Part shown: positions 24,059-33,639 of the stretch, one piece after another
How positions within the stretch are numbered: the stretch's first letter is position 1
Layout of the letters: each line of letters starts with the position of its first letter
Source of the DNA: Chloroflexota bacterium
GTDB taxonomy: Bacteria > Chloroflexota > Anaerolineae > Anaerolineales > Villigracilaceae
Direction: 5' to 3'
Assembly (NCBI GenBank): GCA_016234495.1
Contig: JACRBI010000010.1
Coordinates: 1-39,213 of the forward strand
DNA length: 39,213 bases
The notes under the pieces: generated by a model
Database searches by the model: none
The model's input: the letters and a program-made list of their open reading frames with translations, nothing else
Told to the model about the DNA's origin: nothing
Position numbers and translations under genes: made by a program

Positions 24059-25219
24059 TTACGCCAGCTTCACAATCTCGGCATCCACAAAACCTTTCTT
24101 GCCGTCGGAGGTCTGCACGTTGAGCCACTTGCCGGCCTTGCCGATCTTCGGCTGGGCGGTTTTTACATCTTCGAGCACGACCAGTTTTGCGCGCGCAATT
24201 TCAGTGGATACGATCTTCGATTTCTTTGATGCAGTTTCAAAAATCTTCGTGCCGTGTTTTCCGACAACCCCCTTGACCATCACTACAAACTCCTTTTTGG
24301 ATGAAGTGCCCGCATCATTCGCGGACGTGGAAACTGGTGCTGTTTCAGCGGCAGGTGCGGCCGTTTGAATTTTTTCCAGATACCATGCGGCCGCGAATCC
24401 TTCGTGACCTTTGTTGTCGCGCACGCGCACCCATTGATTGACCGCGCCAACCTTTGAGACGCCATCCGCTTCGACCAGCATCAAAACCGAACCTGCAGGA
24501 ACGTTGGCGACGATATTGGCCGTGCTTGATGTGTCAATGCTCGAGCGGATGTTCAAGCCCCAGGTCACGTCCGCTTTGACTCGGGCGGAATTGCTGCTCG
24601 TCGTGACAGGACCAGTCACCGGCGGAGTCTGAGGCGTGCTCGTCGAGGTGGATGTGCCCGGTTGAGCGATCCCGCCGCTGGCTCCGAAACATTCATAGAT
24701 GATGACATGCATGATCGAGCGCTTGAGCGTATTGCCCTGACTGTAGCGCGGCATGAGATAGGTTTTTTTGGCCACGTCGGTCTGATACGGCCAGGGGTCG
24801 AGCATGAGATAGTCGTTGCCTTCCTTGGCATACAGCACGACCCAATGGGTGAGCAGTCCGGGCGCGGGGGTGCTGTCCACCATCACGATCACAGGCTGGC
24901 CTGCCGCGATGGATGCATCAATGATGCCGAGCGGCGCGTCTGTGTTTTGGCAGGAGATGTTGCTTTTGACCGTGATCTGGGGATAAATCTGGCTGACCGC
25001 GCCCCAGCGGATGCCGGCGCCGGCAAAGCCGTTGACGTTCTTCATTTTTTGATTGAGGCTCTTGGGGGTTTCTGTAAATCCGTGCCCGCTGATTAACATG
25101 GTCGTGCTGGTCAGGGCGCAGCCGATGTAGCCGATGGTGTCGCCGGGGTCGCCAAAACCGAGAATTTCTTCCTTCCATTTCGGGTCTTGCTGGGAGTAGT
25201 AAACGAGCTGGAACGTCAT
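24059..25219 (-). CDS. C39-like cysteine peptidase with two SH3-type domains
   Basis: A 386-residue protein. The N-terminal C39-like papain-fold domain (about 1-175) has a plausible triad: Cys34 in GYIGCALTSTTM, His125 in LLTHWVVLY and Asp141 in LMLDPWP. A Thr/Ser/Pro-rich linker follows, then a bacterial SH3 domain (about 215-285: ADVTWGLNIRSS, GFAAAWYL) and a second SH3-like domain at the C-terminus (about 305-386). SH3b domains commonly bind cell wall, so a wall-associated hydrolase is a fair inference. No signal peptide is visible from the ATG, which has AGGAG nine bases upstream, so the export route is unclear. Confidence 0.82.
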   Translation of the reverse strand: MTFQLVYYSQQDPKWKEEILGFGDPGDTIGYIGCALTSTTMLISGHGFTETPKSLNQKMKNVNGFAGAGIRWGAVSQIYPQITVKSNISCQNTDAPLGIIDASIAAGQPVIVMVDSTPAPGLLTHWVVLYAKEGNDYLMLDPWPYQTDVAKKTYLMPRYSQGNTLKRSIMHVIIYECFGASGGIAQPGTSTSTSTPQTPPVTGPVTTSSNSARVKADVTWGLNIRSSIDTSSTANIVANVPAGSVLMLVEADGVSKVGAVNQWVRVRDNKGHEGFAAAWYLEKIQTAAPAAETAPVSTSANDAGTSSKKEFVVMVKGVVGKHGTKIFETASKKSKIVSTEIARAKLVVLEDVKTAQPKIGKAGKWLNVQTSDGKKGFVDAEIVKLA

Positions 25220-25307
25220 GATTATTTTCTCCTATTGATAAAGTTGGCGCGTGGTTCGATTATACACTTGCGGGAACACTGCAAGTCACGATTGAGTTAT
25301 GCTCTAT

Positions 25308-26783
25308 TTACTTAAAAGGGCAAATGGATTCGGGCGTGTATTCCATACTATGTATGCCGTGATCAAAATCCCCCAAATATTTAAGAAGAATCTCTGGGTC
25401 TGTCGCGGCGTACATAACTGCTTCATCACAAGCTTGTTTTATATCCTGTGTAATCTGATATTTTTTCCAGAACAGGAAAGCCATTTGAGCAAAATAACCG
25501 CCAGGTTTATCGAATAGATATTCTTTTTGAAGTGTATCGTAGGCGGCTTCTGCATCTGGCAGTTTATTTTGCAAAACATACAAAAGCATAATTCGATAAC
25601 GCGCATAAGCAGCCAAGCTGGGGTATTCATTTGGGTCTGGGACAATATCTGGAGAAATTGTTGGAACAGGGTTGTTGAGCGAAGAGTAATGGCTCGCTGC
25701 ATATATTTTAAAATCCTGAAATTTTCGGTCTTGAGTAAACCATTCCAGTTTTTGATTCACTATCGTTTGTTGATAAAAACTTAATGCTTTGCCATAATCA
25801 CCTGCAAGGGTTGCTCTGTCGCCATCCTGCACCGCTTGAAACCGATAATGAGGGGCATCAAATTCAATTTTGTAAACGACAACATTCTTCCCATTCCACA
25901 TACATATGCGAGCTTCTTTCCGATATGGAAAATCTATATCTGGAAAAACATCGCCATTATTACGGAGGATGATCTCTTTCGTGCCATTATTATCTATATC
26001 GCGGATTTCAATTTCAAAAGGCGCGACTGCCAGACTGCTGCATCCGTCAAAAATAATATATGAAGGATTTTCAATTAAATCGTAAAACTTTTTTCCATTC
26101 CATTCATAAACACTGATAGACGGACAGCGGCTACCCAGGCATGCAGAGAAATAAACAACGAGCTCTGCAAGTCCGTCCTGATTTATGTCAGTAACAGAAA
26201 CTAGGTCGACTCCATTTGAACCATCACCCACAGTGTCTGAAAGTATTAATTGATACTTACCATCTTTACATCCAAACACATCCATCCATATTCCAAAAGG
26301 GTAAATCAATTCTTGAATCCCATCTCCAGTTACATCCTGTATTTGAAAGGAAGGGGTTATTTGCTCCCCATAATATTTATTTAAGGCAGGCAATATTGAC
26401 TGCATCGTGCCGCCAGAATTCAAGAACTCCAAAACATATTTCGTGAAATGTTCATTGAGGCTACCAGAACCAGTAAGTTCCCGAGATTGCTTGACATCAA
26501 ACTCCAAATTTGGGTCTTCTTTTGGGCATTGAGCCGGCGACGCAGGAGTAAATGTTTGGATATCTGCCGGGTTAAAAAATTGAGGAGGTAATTGGGTGGG
26601 TGTTTTAGACGGAGTAGGCGTATATGTCTTTGTGGCTGATGGAGTTGGCGTAATGATAATTTTTGTTGAGGTAACAATTGGAGAACTCGCTATGGTACCG
26701 GGCATTTGAGTTACATCATTTACAGCAACCTGCTGGCAGGCAGACAAAAGAACGATGAATAATAAGAATAGAGTATGTTTCAT
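25308..26783 (-). CDS. Lipoprotein with FG-GAP/VCBS-type calcium-binding repeats and helical C-terminus
   Basis: A 491-residue exported protein. The signal sequence KHTLFLLFIVLLSAC ends in a lipobox with Cys16, followed by a Thr/Pro/Ser-rich linker (about 35-85). Three loops of the form DxNxDG fit FG-GAP/VCBS calcium-binding repeats: IQDVTGDGIQELIY, VTDINQDGLAELVV and IRDIDNNGTKEIIL. The C-terminal part (about 320-491) looks like TPR-style helices (GDYGKALSFYQQ, PDAEAAYDTLQKEY). The ATG at 26783 is chosen as start of the signal peptide. Base composition is lower in GC than the neighbours (three hand-counted 60-base lines give 42-47 percent), a possible sign of transfer. A minus-strand TATAAT at 26848-26853 is a candidate promoter. 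Confidence 0.82.
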   Translation of the reverse strand: MKHTLFLLFIVLLSACQQVAVNDVTQMPGTIASSPIVTSTKIIITPTPSATKTYTPTPSKTPTQLPPQFFNPADIQTFTPASPAQCPKEDPNLEFDVKQSRELTGSGSLNEHFTKYVLEFLNSGGTMQSILPALNKYYGEQITPSFQIQDVTGDGIQELIYPFGIWMDVFGCKDGKYQLILSDTVGDGSNGVDLVSVTDINQDGLAELVVYFSACLGSRCPSISVYEWNGKKFYDLIENPSYIIFDGCSSLAVAPFEIEIRDIDNNGTKEIILRNNGDVFPDIDFPYRKEARICMWNGKNVVVYKIEFDAPHYRFQAVQDGDRATLAGDYGKALSFYQQTIVNQKLEWFTQDRKFQDFKIYAASHYSSLNNPVPTISPDIVPDPNEYPSLAAYARYRIMLLYVLQNKLPDAEAAYDTLQKEYLFDKPGGYFAQMAFLFWKKYQITQDIKQACDEAVMYAATDPEILLKYLGDFDHGIHSMEYTPESICPFK

Positions 26784-26931
26784 TTGCAAGTCCATCCTTG
26801 TCAAGAACCTTTTATTCCAAGCCTTAGAACCCAAGCACCTGTCAAGAATTATACGCCAACCATATAATTATTTTTGGAATAGATATTAACCGCTCAAGTA
26901 GTTTTTCATTTGATATACTTCGCTAAAACTC

Positions 26932-29634
26932 ATGGACATTTCCCAAACCATTCACCTGCTCGGTGACCTGCTGGGGCAGGTCATTTCTGAACTTGAATCG
27001 CCGCTGATCTTCGAGATCGAGGAGCGCATCCGCGCGCTGGCGAAGGCTCGCCGCAACGGTGGTTTGTCTGCCGCAGCGGATTTACAGCAGGAAGTCTCTG
27101 CGCTGAAAACGGAGGAAGCGCGGGCGGTGGCAGCCGCCTTCGCCGCGTACTTTGACTTGGTTAATCGCGCGGAGGAGAATCAGCGCGTGCAAATTTTGCG
27201 CCGTCAGGAGGATGAAAAATATCCCGAGCCGATTCCCGAATCCATTGGCGAGGCGGTCGCGACACTCAAAGCGCGCGGCATCACCCGCGAGCAAATGCAA
27301 GACCTGCTCGAAAATCTATCCATTGAATTGGTGCTGACCGCCCACCCGACTGAAGCACGCCGCAGAACGGTGCTTTCCAAGATGGAACGCATCACCAACC
27401 TCATCACACACATCGGCACAGGCTCGCTTTCAATGCGCGAACAGGAAGATGCCGTCAAATTATTACGCAACGAGATCTCCGTCCTGTGGCTGACGGATCG
27501 CGCCCGCGCCGCGAAATTATCCGTGACCGACGAAGTGAAAACGGGACTGTATTTTGTCGACTCGTTTTTCTGGAATACCATTCCCACAATTTATGATGAT
27601 CTTGAAAAAGCGCTCGAGCGTTATTACCCCGGACTATGCGCGCCCGACACCTGGTTCAAACTCGCCTCGTGGATCGGCGGCGACCGCGACGGGAATCCCA
27701 ACGTCACTTCCGAAGTGACCGCCGAAACTCTGCGCCTGCACCGCGGACTCGCTGTTGAAAATCACCGCAAGAGTTTTCAGGAACTGGCGCGCCATTTAAG
27801 CGTGAGTTCCAACCGCATCCCGCCGCCGCAAGCATTAATGGACTGGATCGAAAAGCGCAGACCCTTCCCGCCGCACATTGCCTACATTGAAGAGCGCTAT
27901 GTCACCGAGCCATACCGCCTTGTGCTGTCGCTGCTCGCATCCGACCTGGCTGAGGCCTCACGCGAGGACATGAAGTCACATTTGTTGCAGAGCTATTCAC
28001 ACCGCGCCAAAATGCAATTCAGCGATCTTGCCCAGCCGTTGGGGATCATTGCATCTGCCATGCCGTTCAACCTTGGGTTGGATGATTTGCAGGATGTGTG
28101 CCGCAAGTTGATGATCTTCGGCCTGCAGGCGGCACGGCTCGACATCCGCGAAGACTCAAGCCGCTTCAACGCCGCGCTCAGCGAAATCTTGCGCGCGTTG
28201 AACATTGAATCAGATTTTGAAAACCTGCCCGCTGATTCAAGAACTGATTTGCTCGCGCGCTTGTTGCAGGAACCAACTCCACAACTTTCGAATCACCCGG
28301 GCGTAACCTCAACCACTGCCGAGACCTGGTCGTTGTTCCAGCTCATCGGGCGCACGTACGAAGTGTACGGAAGCGAACTGCTTGGCCCGGTCATCATCTC
28401 GATGACGCACGCCGCTTCGGATGTCTTGACTGTGCTGCTGCTTGCGAAATGGGCGGGATGCAAATCCATCCCGCAGATCACGCCGCTTTTCGAATCAGTG
28501 CCGGACCTGAAAGATGCGCCGCGCATCCTTGAGATTCTCTTCGCTTCAGAAATCTACCGCGAGCACCTCGCCGCTCACAAAGATGAACAGATGGTGATGA
28601 TCGGCTACTCCGACAGCAACAAGGATGGCGGTTATCTGATGGCGAACTGGTCATTGTACGAAGCGCAGGAAGAGATCACGCGCGTCGCGCAAAAGCACAA
28701 CGTCAAACTGACGATCTTCCACGGACGCGGTGGAACCATTGCGCGCGGAGGCGGACCCGCCAACAGCGCCATCCGCGCCCAGCCGGCTGGCAGTATCAAT
28801 GGTCGGTTTAGGTTGACCGAGCAGGGAGAAATTATCGCCCTGCGTTATTCCAATCCCGGTCTCGCGCATCGTCATCTTGAACAGATCGCCAGCGCCGTCA
28901 TTCTCGCCTCTGCTCCGCTTCCGCATCAGCCTGTTCCTGAGCAGTGGCGCGCCGCGATGACGCAAATGTCAGCAGCCGCACAGCACGCCTATCGCGGAAT
29001 GGTTTACGAAACGCCGGGCTTCATCGAGTTCTGGCAGTCGGCTACGCCGCTCGATCAGATCAAACATTTGCAGATCGGCTCGCGCCCGGCGGCGCGTTCG
29101 CAGACCGGCGCCGTCAATCAGATCCGCGCCATTCCCTGGGTCTTCTCGTGGATGCAAAGCCGCTTCAACCTGCCGGGCTGGTTCAGCCTCGGCTCGGGGC
29201 TGACAGCGATTAACGATTCGGCGTTGCTGCGCGAAATGTACGCGAGCTGGCCGTTTTTCAAAACACTGCTGACCAATACAGAAATGTCGCTGCTCAAAGC
29301 GGATATGGAAATTTCAGCCCTGTATGTGGATTTGGTCCCGGACAGAAAACTCGCGAATGAAATTTTCTCTTCGATTCGTGCGGAATATGACCGCACGCGG
29401 GAAGCTGTTCTTTCCATCAGTGGGCATTCGGCTTTGCTGGAGCTTGAACCTGCCACCCGCCACGCTGTCCAGTTACGCAACCCCTATGTTGACCCGTTGA
29501 ATTACATCCAGGTCGAAACCCTGCGCCGCCTGCGCTCACTCCCGAATCAAGACAGCGACGAAGCCGAGTCCCTGCACGAGGTGATGGCGATCACCATCAA
29601 TGGCATCGCCTCCGGGTTGAGGAATACGGGATAG
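26932..29634 (+). CDS. ppc: Phosphoenolpyruvate carboxylase
   Basis: This enzyme carboxylates PEP to oxaloacetate, replenishing the TCA cycle. The 900-residue product matches the bacterial PEPC length and shows all core motifs in order: LTAHPTEARRRTVL (catalytic His138), WIGGDRDGNPNVT, MIGYSDSNKDGGYL (about 555-568), the mobile glycine loop FHGRGGTIARGGGP (about 594-607) and the conserved C-terminal RNTG that closes the active site. Allosteric control by acetyl-CoA or aspartate is common in the family but cannot be read here. A TATACT (26914-26919) lies 12 bases before the ATG, with no ribosome-binding site, giving a very short leader. It is a single-gene unit. Confidence 0.98.
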   Translation: MDISQTIHLLGDLLGQVISELESPLIFEIEERIRALAKARRNGGLSAAADLQQEVSALKTEEARAVAAAFAAYFDLVNRAEENQRVQILRRQEDEKYPEPIPESIGEAVATLKARGITREQMQDLLENLSIELVLTAHPTEARRRTVLSKMERITNLITHIGTGSLSMREQEDAVKLLRNEISVLWLTDRARAAKLSVTDEVKTGLYFVDSFFWNTIPTIYDDLEKALERYYPGLCAPDTWFKLASWIGGDRDGNPNVTSEVTAETLRLHRGLAVENHRKSFQELARHLSVSSNRIPPPQALMDWIEKRRPFPPHIAYIEERYVTEPYRLVLSLLASDLAEASREDMKSHLLQSYSHRAKMQFSDLAQPLGIIASAMPFNLGLDDLQDVCRKLMIFGLQAARLDIREDSSRFNAALSEILRALNIESDFENLPADSRTDLLARLLQEPTPQLSNHPGVTSTTAETWSLFQLIGRTYEVYGSELLGPVIISMTHAASDVLTVLLLAKWAGCKSIPQITPLFESVPDLKDAPRILEILFASEIYREHLAAHKDEQMVMIGYSDSNKDGGYLMANWSLYEAQEEITRVAQKHNVKLTIFHGRGGTIARGGGPANSAIRAQPAGSINGRFRLTEQGEIIALRYSNPGLAHRHLEQIASAVILASAPLPHQPVPEQWRAAMTQMSAAAQHAYRGMVYETPGFIEFWQSATPLDQIKHLQIGSRPAARSQTGAVNQIRAIPWVFSWMQSRFNLPGWFSLGSGLTAINDSALLREMYASWPFFKTLLTNTEMSLLKADMEISALYVDLVPDRKLANEIFSSIRAEYDRTREAVLSISGHSALLELEPATRHAVQLRNPYVDPLNYIQVETLRRLRSLPNQDSDEAESLHEVMAITINGIASGLRNTG

Positions 29635-29667
29635 TTAAAGAAAATAGCGGGCAGGGAAAAAAGAGCA

Positions 29668-31491
29668 TTAAATCTGATGAGACGATCGTGAATGCTTCCT
29701 ATACATGGATGTGCGCAGTCTTTGTAATGTCACTCTGGCGACCAACCCACAAAGGAAGATCGCGACCGACCCAAATGTAACAGCAGAAATCCAATTGCAT
29801 ATTTTTTGATAAACGGGGATGTTCCATTTCGATGCGCGCATATTTGCAAAAGCTTCCAATTTATCTCGATCCTGAACTTTGATCCTTTCAAATGGGCGGG
29901 TGTCATTGCTTTCAGGAAACACATATCCACTGGGGTTGGTCATGTTGAAATAGCCGTCTGAAATATCCCAGATCGACCCCGGCTTAATTTCAGGATGAAA
30001 ATTTTCCTTGGCATATCCAAAAATCCCCTCATAAAAATTTATATTGCTTACCCCTGCCTGTAACGCCTGTGTATTGCTTGGCTGGTAATCGATTGAGGTT
30101 ACTTCAAAATCGTTCCCGGCGCGGATGCCTGCATATATTTTTGCGGAAGCGGAAACGTCGTACAGGCGCATTTGCAAATCCTCTTTTAATGTGAAATAGG
30201 CTCCCAGCGGAATCAGGGTCAGTAAATTGACAAATATAAACATGGAAACTGATTTTCTTTCCGTCCATTTCCTGTCCCAGGAGTCATATATGACCGCAGC
30301 CAGGAACGCAAATGGAAAGAGGAAGGCTGCTGCAAAGCGGGTGTTCACATGCAGGGAACTTAAAATAGGAAGTGTTTGTAGATGTTGGTAAACCCAGCCA
30401 TGCGCGAGGGTAAATTGCGCGGCAAGGTATGCAAAACAAAAGAACAGCAAAACAGCGCCCCAATTTTTACGGGTAACATATTTTTTCACGAAATTTCGAG
30501 GCGCATGAAAAAACTTGACTGCGCCTGCCAGGATGATTCCATATACCACCGGCGACAGGGACATGTCAAATTCCCAATAACCGTACAAGGCGCCTGTAAT
30601 GTTTATAAAATAATTTGGCAGTAAATTGGGATCCAACCCGGCTATCACGAACAGGGGCACAAGATTCATGGTCCCAAGAAACTGCAGGATCATGCCAAAA
30701 ATGCTGCTCGCGAAAGATGCTGAATAGACATCTGTGTACAATCTGGGGAAAAACCGCATAAATGAATACACCGCAGACAATTTGGAAGCGGAAAGGAGCA
30801 ATGCAGTTGCGGCGCCTGCAAAAAAGGTAATGGAAATCCTTTTCCAGGAGAATATGTCAGATCGAAAAAAATAAACAAGCGGGAACACTAATAAGCTTGA
30901 GAGACAAAAGATAACAAGGATGAAAAAACCAGCTTGATAAATAATCAAAGCCACAACCGCTCCAAGCAAAATGCCTGCAATGCCTGAGGGTATGGCAGGA
31001 TCAAAAAAAAGGAAAAGGATGATTGCAAGGACCGGGAATGGCTGAAAACCGAGGTGCCCAACAGTAATGTGCTGCAGAAAAAAACCGTTCGCCGAAAAAA
31101 AGATGGCTCCCAAAATGCTCGCGTGCGGCGAGAGTATCAAGACTCGTTGAAAAAAACGATAACTCGCAACAAACCCCAGGCTGATATATAAAATCGATGA
31201 AAGGATTACCGCCTGCCAGGGCGTCATCCAAAGCGAAAATATTTCCAAAATAGAAAATTGACAGAATTGGGGGTTTGGGAATGCCGGTACTCCGCCCCCG
31301 AAACTGGGTGTATACCATTGAATGGCGGGGCCATTATTAAGGAAATAAATAACCATGTCCAGCATCTGGGCGACAAAATAATGATAATCATGCCCCACCA
31401 TTGGATAATCCAGATTCATAAAAGAATAAAGAACCCAATTGATCAAGATCAGATTAATTGCAATAAATACTGTAATCCATTTATTGTTCAT
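29668..31491 (-). CDS. Large polytopic membrane protein, YfhO/GT-C-like
   Basis: A 607-residue integral membrane protein with about 11 to 13 hydrophobic helices and a soluble extracytoplasmic C-terminal region (about 440-570) before a last helix and a basic tail. The loop after the first helix contains PMVGHDYHYF, and FSANGFFLQHITVGH follows later. These resemble YfhO-type and other GT-C membrane glycosyltransferases, but no family can be fixed. I prefer the ATG at 31491 because a TATAAT on this strand ends seven bases before it. The ATG at 31500 would overlap that box. The gene is AT-richer than its neighbours, as is the lipoprotein at 25308. Confidence 0.78.
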   Translation of the reverse strand: MNNKWITVFIAINLILINWVLYSFMNLDYPMVGHDYHYFVAQMLDMVIYFLNNGPAIQWYTPSFGGGVPAFPNPQFCQFSILEIFSLWMTPWQAVILSSILYISLGFVASYRFFQRVLILSPHASILGAIFFSANGFFLQHITVGHLGFQPFPVLAIILFLFFDPAIPSGIAGILLGAVVALIIYQAGFFILVIFCLSSLLVFPLVYFFRSDIFSWKRISITFFAGAATALLLSASKLSAVYSFMRFFPRLYTDVYSASFASSIFGMILQFLGTMNLVPLFVIAGLDPNLLPNYFINITGALYGYWEFDMSLSPVVYGIILAGAVKFFHAPRNFVKKYVTRKNWGAVLLFFCFAYLAAQFTLAHGWVYQHLQTLPILSSLHVNTRFAAAFLFPFAFLAAVIYDSWDRKWTERKSVSMFIFVNLLTLIPLGAYFTLKEDLQMRLYDVSASAKIYAGIRAGNDFEVTSIDYQPSNTQALQAGVSNINFYEGIFGYAKENFHPEIKPGSIWDISDGYFNMTNPSGYVFPESNDTRPFERIKVQDRDKLEAFANMRASKWNIPVYQKICNWISAVTFGSVAIFLCGLVARVTLQRLRTSMYRKHSRSSHQI

Positions 31492-31498
31492 GGTATGC

Positions 31499-31504
31499 AT
31501 TATA
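31499..31504 (-). promoter_or_regulatory. -10 box of the 607-residue membrane protein gene
   Basis: Minus-strand TATAAT is followed by GCATACC and then the ATG at 31491, a spacing of seven. This matches the spacing before comEC and the DsbA-like gene. TTCAAG 15 bases upstream is a weak -35. Confidence 0.55.
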
Positions 31505-31543
31505 AAAGACCTGTTTCCACTTGAAATGAAAGGCTAGCGACTG

Positions 31544-32770
31544 TCAAGTTTTTTTCTGCGGCGGCGCGTTAGATTTGAGCATAAGAAGGCAAAAAAATAT
31601 TGCTCCCATCAACAGGTAATATGCGGCAAAGTTCAAGGCTGGCATAAAGAACAGGGCAAAGACTAGAACTGTAGATATAGCGGGGACGAGAATCAAGGCG
31701 AGCGATTTATCCCCTTTGTCATGCAAGATTGTGACGATGCCAATCAGCGGCAGGAGCAAGAAACTCAGCCCGTGCAAATTCAGGTGCGGAGAAGTGAGCG
31801 TGCCAAGTGTAACCGCAACGCCGATATGCCTGACATTAATTTGATGCCGCTTATTCCACCAAAGTCCGCACATGACGAAAATGGAAACCACTGCCGCTCC
31901 CCATGCAATTGAGCGGGCGGTTTCAATCCCCAAACTTGGAAAGGCGCGCACCAGAAAACCGAGCAGGTTGTACATGCCCGACCAGTCGAAGCCGTAAGTC
32001 TCTCCCTGTGAACTGATTCGCAGCAGGCCAAGAAAATCCTTGAGTCCCTGAACCCCGACCAGCAGCAGAGAATAAATAGCCAATCCCAAACAACCCGCGA
32101 TGAACCACAACCCCGCGCGGCGGCGGGATGCAAACAAGGGCAGAGCCAGCGCCCCTGCAATCGTCGGGGACAGGGTGGCAAAGGCCAGCCCCAACCCGGC
32201 TGACATCTCCCTTCCTTTTACCAGCGCGAACATCCAAACCAGCAGACCGATCAACGTGAAGACCGTATCCTGCCCGCCGAGCAGGCTGATGAAAATTGGA
32301 AAAAAGGTAACACTTCCCAGAGCGCCAATCCATGCATGGAGGTTCATCCACCCTTGATGAATCAAATAACGGCGGACCAACTCCCCGCAAGCCAGTACCA
32401 CCAGCAATCGAATCGCCGACCAGCCAATATAAGCGCGGACATAATCACCACTGGCGGTCAACGCCAGCAACGGCGTGACATGCGGCGGGTGATTAAAAAT
32501 CAGCGGCTCATCGTAACTTCCGCCGACAATGCCTCTCTGAAGCGCAGCCTCAGATTCAAAGTTATAAATCTGCCGATATTCCCCGGCTCGTATTAACCGA
32601 CCGGCAGCGTAAAAACTGACGAAGTCCATCGTCTTCAGGGACGGGTCGCCCAGCAGGCGCAGCCACATAAAAGCATACAGCGCCACCTGTCCGCTGATGA
32701 GCAGGAAGGCGAGGACCTCAACGAACGAAAATTTATAAAGGCGGTTTGAATTTGCCATGAAGGAGATCAC
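31544..32770 (-). CDS. Polytopic membrane protein, GT87/DUF2029-like
   Basis: A 408-residue membrane protein with about ten hydrophobic helices. After the first helix come KTMDFVSFYAAGRLIRAGEYRQIYNFE and FNHPPHVTPLLAL, the GT87/DUF2029 pattern also seen in the 22844 gene. It is probably a polyprenyl-phosphate-sugar-dependent glycosyltransferase, donor unknown. The GTG at 32770 overlaps the TGA of the upstream SDR gene as GTGA, so translation is likely coupled. The ATG at 32758 (MANSNR) is the alternative start. No further gene follows on this strand before the 29668 gene. Confidence 0.8.
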   Translation of the reverse strand: MISFMANSNRLYKFSFVEVLAFLLISGQVALYAFMWLRLLGDPSLKTMDFVSFYAAGRLIRAGEYRQIYNFESEAALQRGIVGGSYDEPLIFNHPPHVTPLLALTASGDYVRAYIGWSAIRLLVVLACGELVRRYLIHQGWMNLHAWIGALGSVTFFPIFISLLGGQDTVFTLIGLLVWMFALVKGREMSAGLGLAFATLSPTIAGALALPLFASRRRAGLWFIAGCLGLAIYSLLLVGVQGLKDFLGLLRISSQGETYGFDWSGMYNLLGFLVRAFPSLGIETARSIAWGAAVVSIFVMCGLWWNKRHQINVRHIGVAVTLGTLTSPHLNLHGLSFLLLPLIGIVTILHDKGDKSLALILVPAISTVLVFALFFMPALNFAAYYLLMGAIFFCLLMLKSNAPPQKKT

Positions 32771-33540
32771 TGCGCCGTGTTGCCGCCATCCACCAGAAGC
32801 AAATGACCGGTCACAAAAGTCGAATCATCCGAAGCCAGAAACAAAACTGCGCGCGCGATCTCTTCCGGTCTTCCGAACCTGCCCATCGGAATATATTCGC
32901 TTGATTCTTTCATCGCCTCATTCACTGTCACCGGGTCAGAGCCTTCGAAATACCCCTTCTCGACCCAGCGGTCAACAAACGTATCGCCGGGGCAAACTGC
33001 ATTCACGCGGATATTCTCGCGCGCATAATCGAGCGCCATCGCTTTCGTCATCATGCCCACCGCGCCCTTGCTCATGATGTACGGGAACGCATCCCTGCCT
33101 GCCACCACAGACCAATCTGACCCGTTGTTCACGATCACACCCCCGCCCTGTTTCTTCATTTGTGGAATCACCAGCTTGCACATGTGCCAGACCGCTGTCA
33201 CGTTGATCTCGAATGTATCGCGCCACACATCCTCGGGTGTGGTATCCGCTGTGCCTTTGGTGACGATGCCCGCGTTGTTAAATAAAATATCAATGCGGTT
33301 GAATTCCATGAGAGCGACATCCACCACTCTTTGACAGTCTTCCAGCTTTGTGTGATCCGCTTCGACAAACACGCATCTGACTCCCCTTTGCCTGCACTCT
33401 GCTTCGACGGTTTTTCCCAACCCGGAACGTCTGCCGGTTAAGACCAGGTCAGCCCCCTCGTCGGCAAAAAGAAGCGCGGTCGCTTTTCCAATTCCAGATG
33501 TCGCGCCGGTGATAATCGCTGTTTTATTTTTGAGTCTCAT
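32767..33540 (-). CDS. Short-chain dehydrogenase/reductase (FabG-like)
   Basis: A 257-residue classical SDR that oxidises or reduces a hydroxyl or keto group with NAD(P). It shows TGATSGIG (cofactor loop), NNAG, a catalytic Ser in NNGSDWS, the YIMSK motif with catalytic Tyr and Lys, and the VCPGDT and C-terminal VDGG stretches. The start at 33540 (MRLKNKTA) has AGGAG five bases upstream, better than the ATG at 33570. The substrate is not evident from sequence. It shares a GTGA overlap with the GT87-like gene, an unusual partnership for an SDR that suggests a sugar or lipid substrate. Confidence 0.93.
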   Translation of the reverse strand: MRLKNKTAIITGATSGIGKATALLFADEGADLVLTGRRSGLGKTVEAECRQRGVRCVFVEADHTKLEDCQRVVDVALMEFNRIDILFNNAGIVTKGTADTTPEDVWRDTFEINVTAVWHMCKLVIPQMKKQGGGVIVNNGSDWSVVAGRDAFPYIMSKGAVGMMTKAMALDYARENIRVNAVCPGDTFVDRWVEKGYFEGSDPVTVNEAMKESSEYIPMGRFGRPEEIARAVLFLASDDSTFVTGHLLLVDGGNTAQ

Positions 33541-33564
33541 ATGATCTCCTATCCCAAAATGAAT

Positions 33565-33620
33565 GACCATGGACCGAAGACAATGGACAATGGTCTGTGG
33601 TCAAGGGTCAACGGTCTGAT
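33565..33620. repeat. Inverted heptamer element, eight words in perfect register
   Basis: Exactly 56 bases. Four GAC-type words begin at 33565, 33572, 33579 and 33586 (for example GACCATG, GACAATG). Four GTC-type words begin at 33593, 33600, 33607 and 33614 (for example GTCTGTG). The two halves are inverted with no spacer. It lies between the SDR start and the mutS2 promoter. The same word family recurs inside mutS2. Confidence 0.92.
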
Positions 33621-33625
33621 GCAAG

Positions 33626-33631
33626 TATAAT
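33626..33631 (+). promoter_or_regulatory. -10 box of mutS2
   Basis: Consensus TATAAT ends eight bases before the ATG at 33640. No ribosome-binding site lies between. It begins five bases after the heptamer element, so any -35 would fall inside the repeat. Confidence 0.6.
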
Positions 33632-33639
33632 TCACCATT

